This document shows positions 49,499 to 49,503 of a stretch of DNA of 49,503 nucleotides, piece after piece. Within the stretch, counting starts at the first letter, position 1. Each line of letters begins with the position of its first letter. Origin of the DNA: an uncultured Dialister sp. (GTDB taxonomy: Bacteria > Bacillota > Negativicutes > Veillonellales > Dialisteraceae); assembly GCA_900543165.1 (NCBI GenBank), contig UQQQ01000006.1, forward strand, positions 1 to 49,503, in the 5' to 3' direction. The translations under genes were made by a program, and so were the position numbers. The notes under the pieces are model-generated. The model was not told where the DNA came from and ran no database searches. It saw nothing but the letters and a program-made list of their open reading frames with translations.

Positions 49499-49503
49499 AC
49501 TTT

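Overview
The window is chromosomal DNA from a low-to-mid GC Firmicute. The gene orders fapR-plsX-fabH-fabD-fabG-acpP-fabF-rnc, CIRCE-hrcA-grpE-dnaK-dnaJ and holB-ricT-trmN6-rsmI-metG-tatD, the T-box leader and the strong sigma-A promoters all point there. The transporter set (NSS symporter, NhaC, paired EamA exporters) and general gene style recall Negativicutes (Veillonellales, Dialister-like). That is a low-confidence inference; no 16S or marker comparison was possible.

Layout. 1-440: rpmF. 811-5066: a YhaO/YhaN (SbcD/SbcC-like) nuclease-ATPase pair. 6064-7521: a small cluster of a sigma-like regulator plus DUF2922 and DUF1659 proteins. 7911-8840: an unrecognised gene. 8863-12301: a scrambled patch with an IS3-type remnant, a 3' fragment of a nitronate monooxygenase-like gene, a PD-(D/E)XK (Rpn) nuclease, a duplicated 3' end of that nuclease, and the intact monooxygenase-like gene. 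12495-20185: fatty-acid/phospholipid synthesis under FapR, then rnc. 20939-26168: heat-shock operon with a CIRCE operator. 26406-32766: an acquired defence-type island (serine recombinase, two methylase-like proteins, a HEPN-like protein, a GIY-YIG/helicase fusion). 32899-39925: replication, translation and RNA-modification genes. 40194-41438: rpsF-ssb-rpsR. 42016-43766: an isoleucine-type T-box leader with a second truncated T-box module, ahead of a branched-chain amino-acid binding lipoprotein. 43880-49498: NSS symporter, two tRNA-Val genes, two EamA transporters and NhaC.

How the genes work together. FapR sits beside its target pathway, and FapR-like palindromes lie both over its own start and in the gap shared with the divergent flavoprotein. 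This suggests that flavoprotein is the pathway's enoyl reductase, since no fabI/fabK/fabV is otherwise present. The island genes overlap or abut and look like one transcription unit. The best candidate for an undescribed system is this island, followed by the sigma/DUF2922/DUF1659 cluster.

A striking background feature is the intergenic DNA. Nearly every gap over 250 bp is built from recurring modules: GTGACTAGT-type short tandem repeats, CCCTAA/CCCTGAA-like runs, hairpins, ATTTCTC runs, and a ~160-bp palindromic MITE-like element. Some gaps lie inside operons. Coordinates and motifs were read by eye; no alignment, folding or database search was run.
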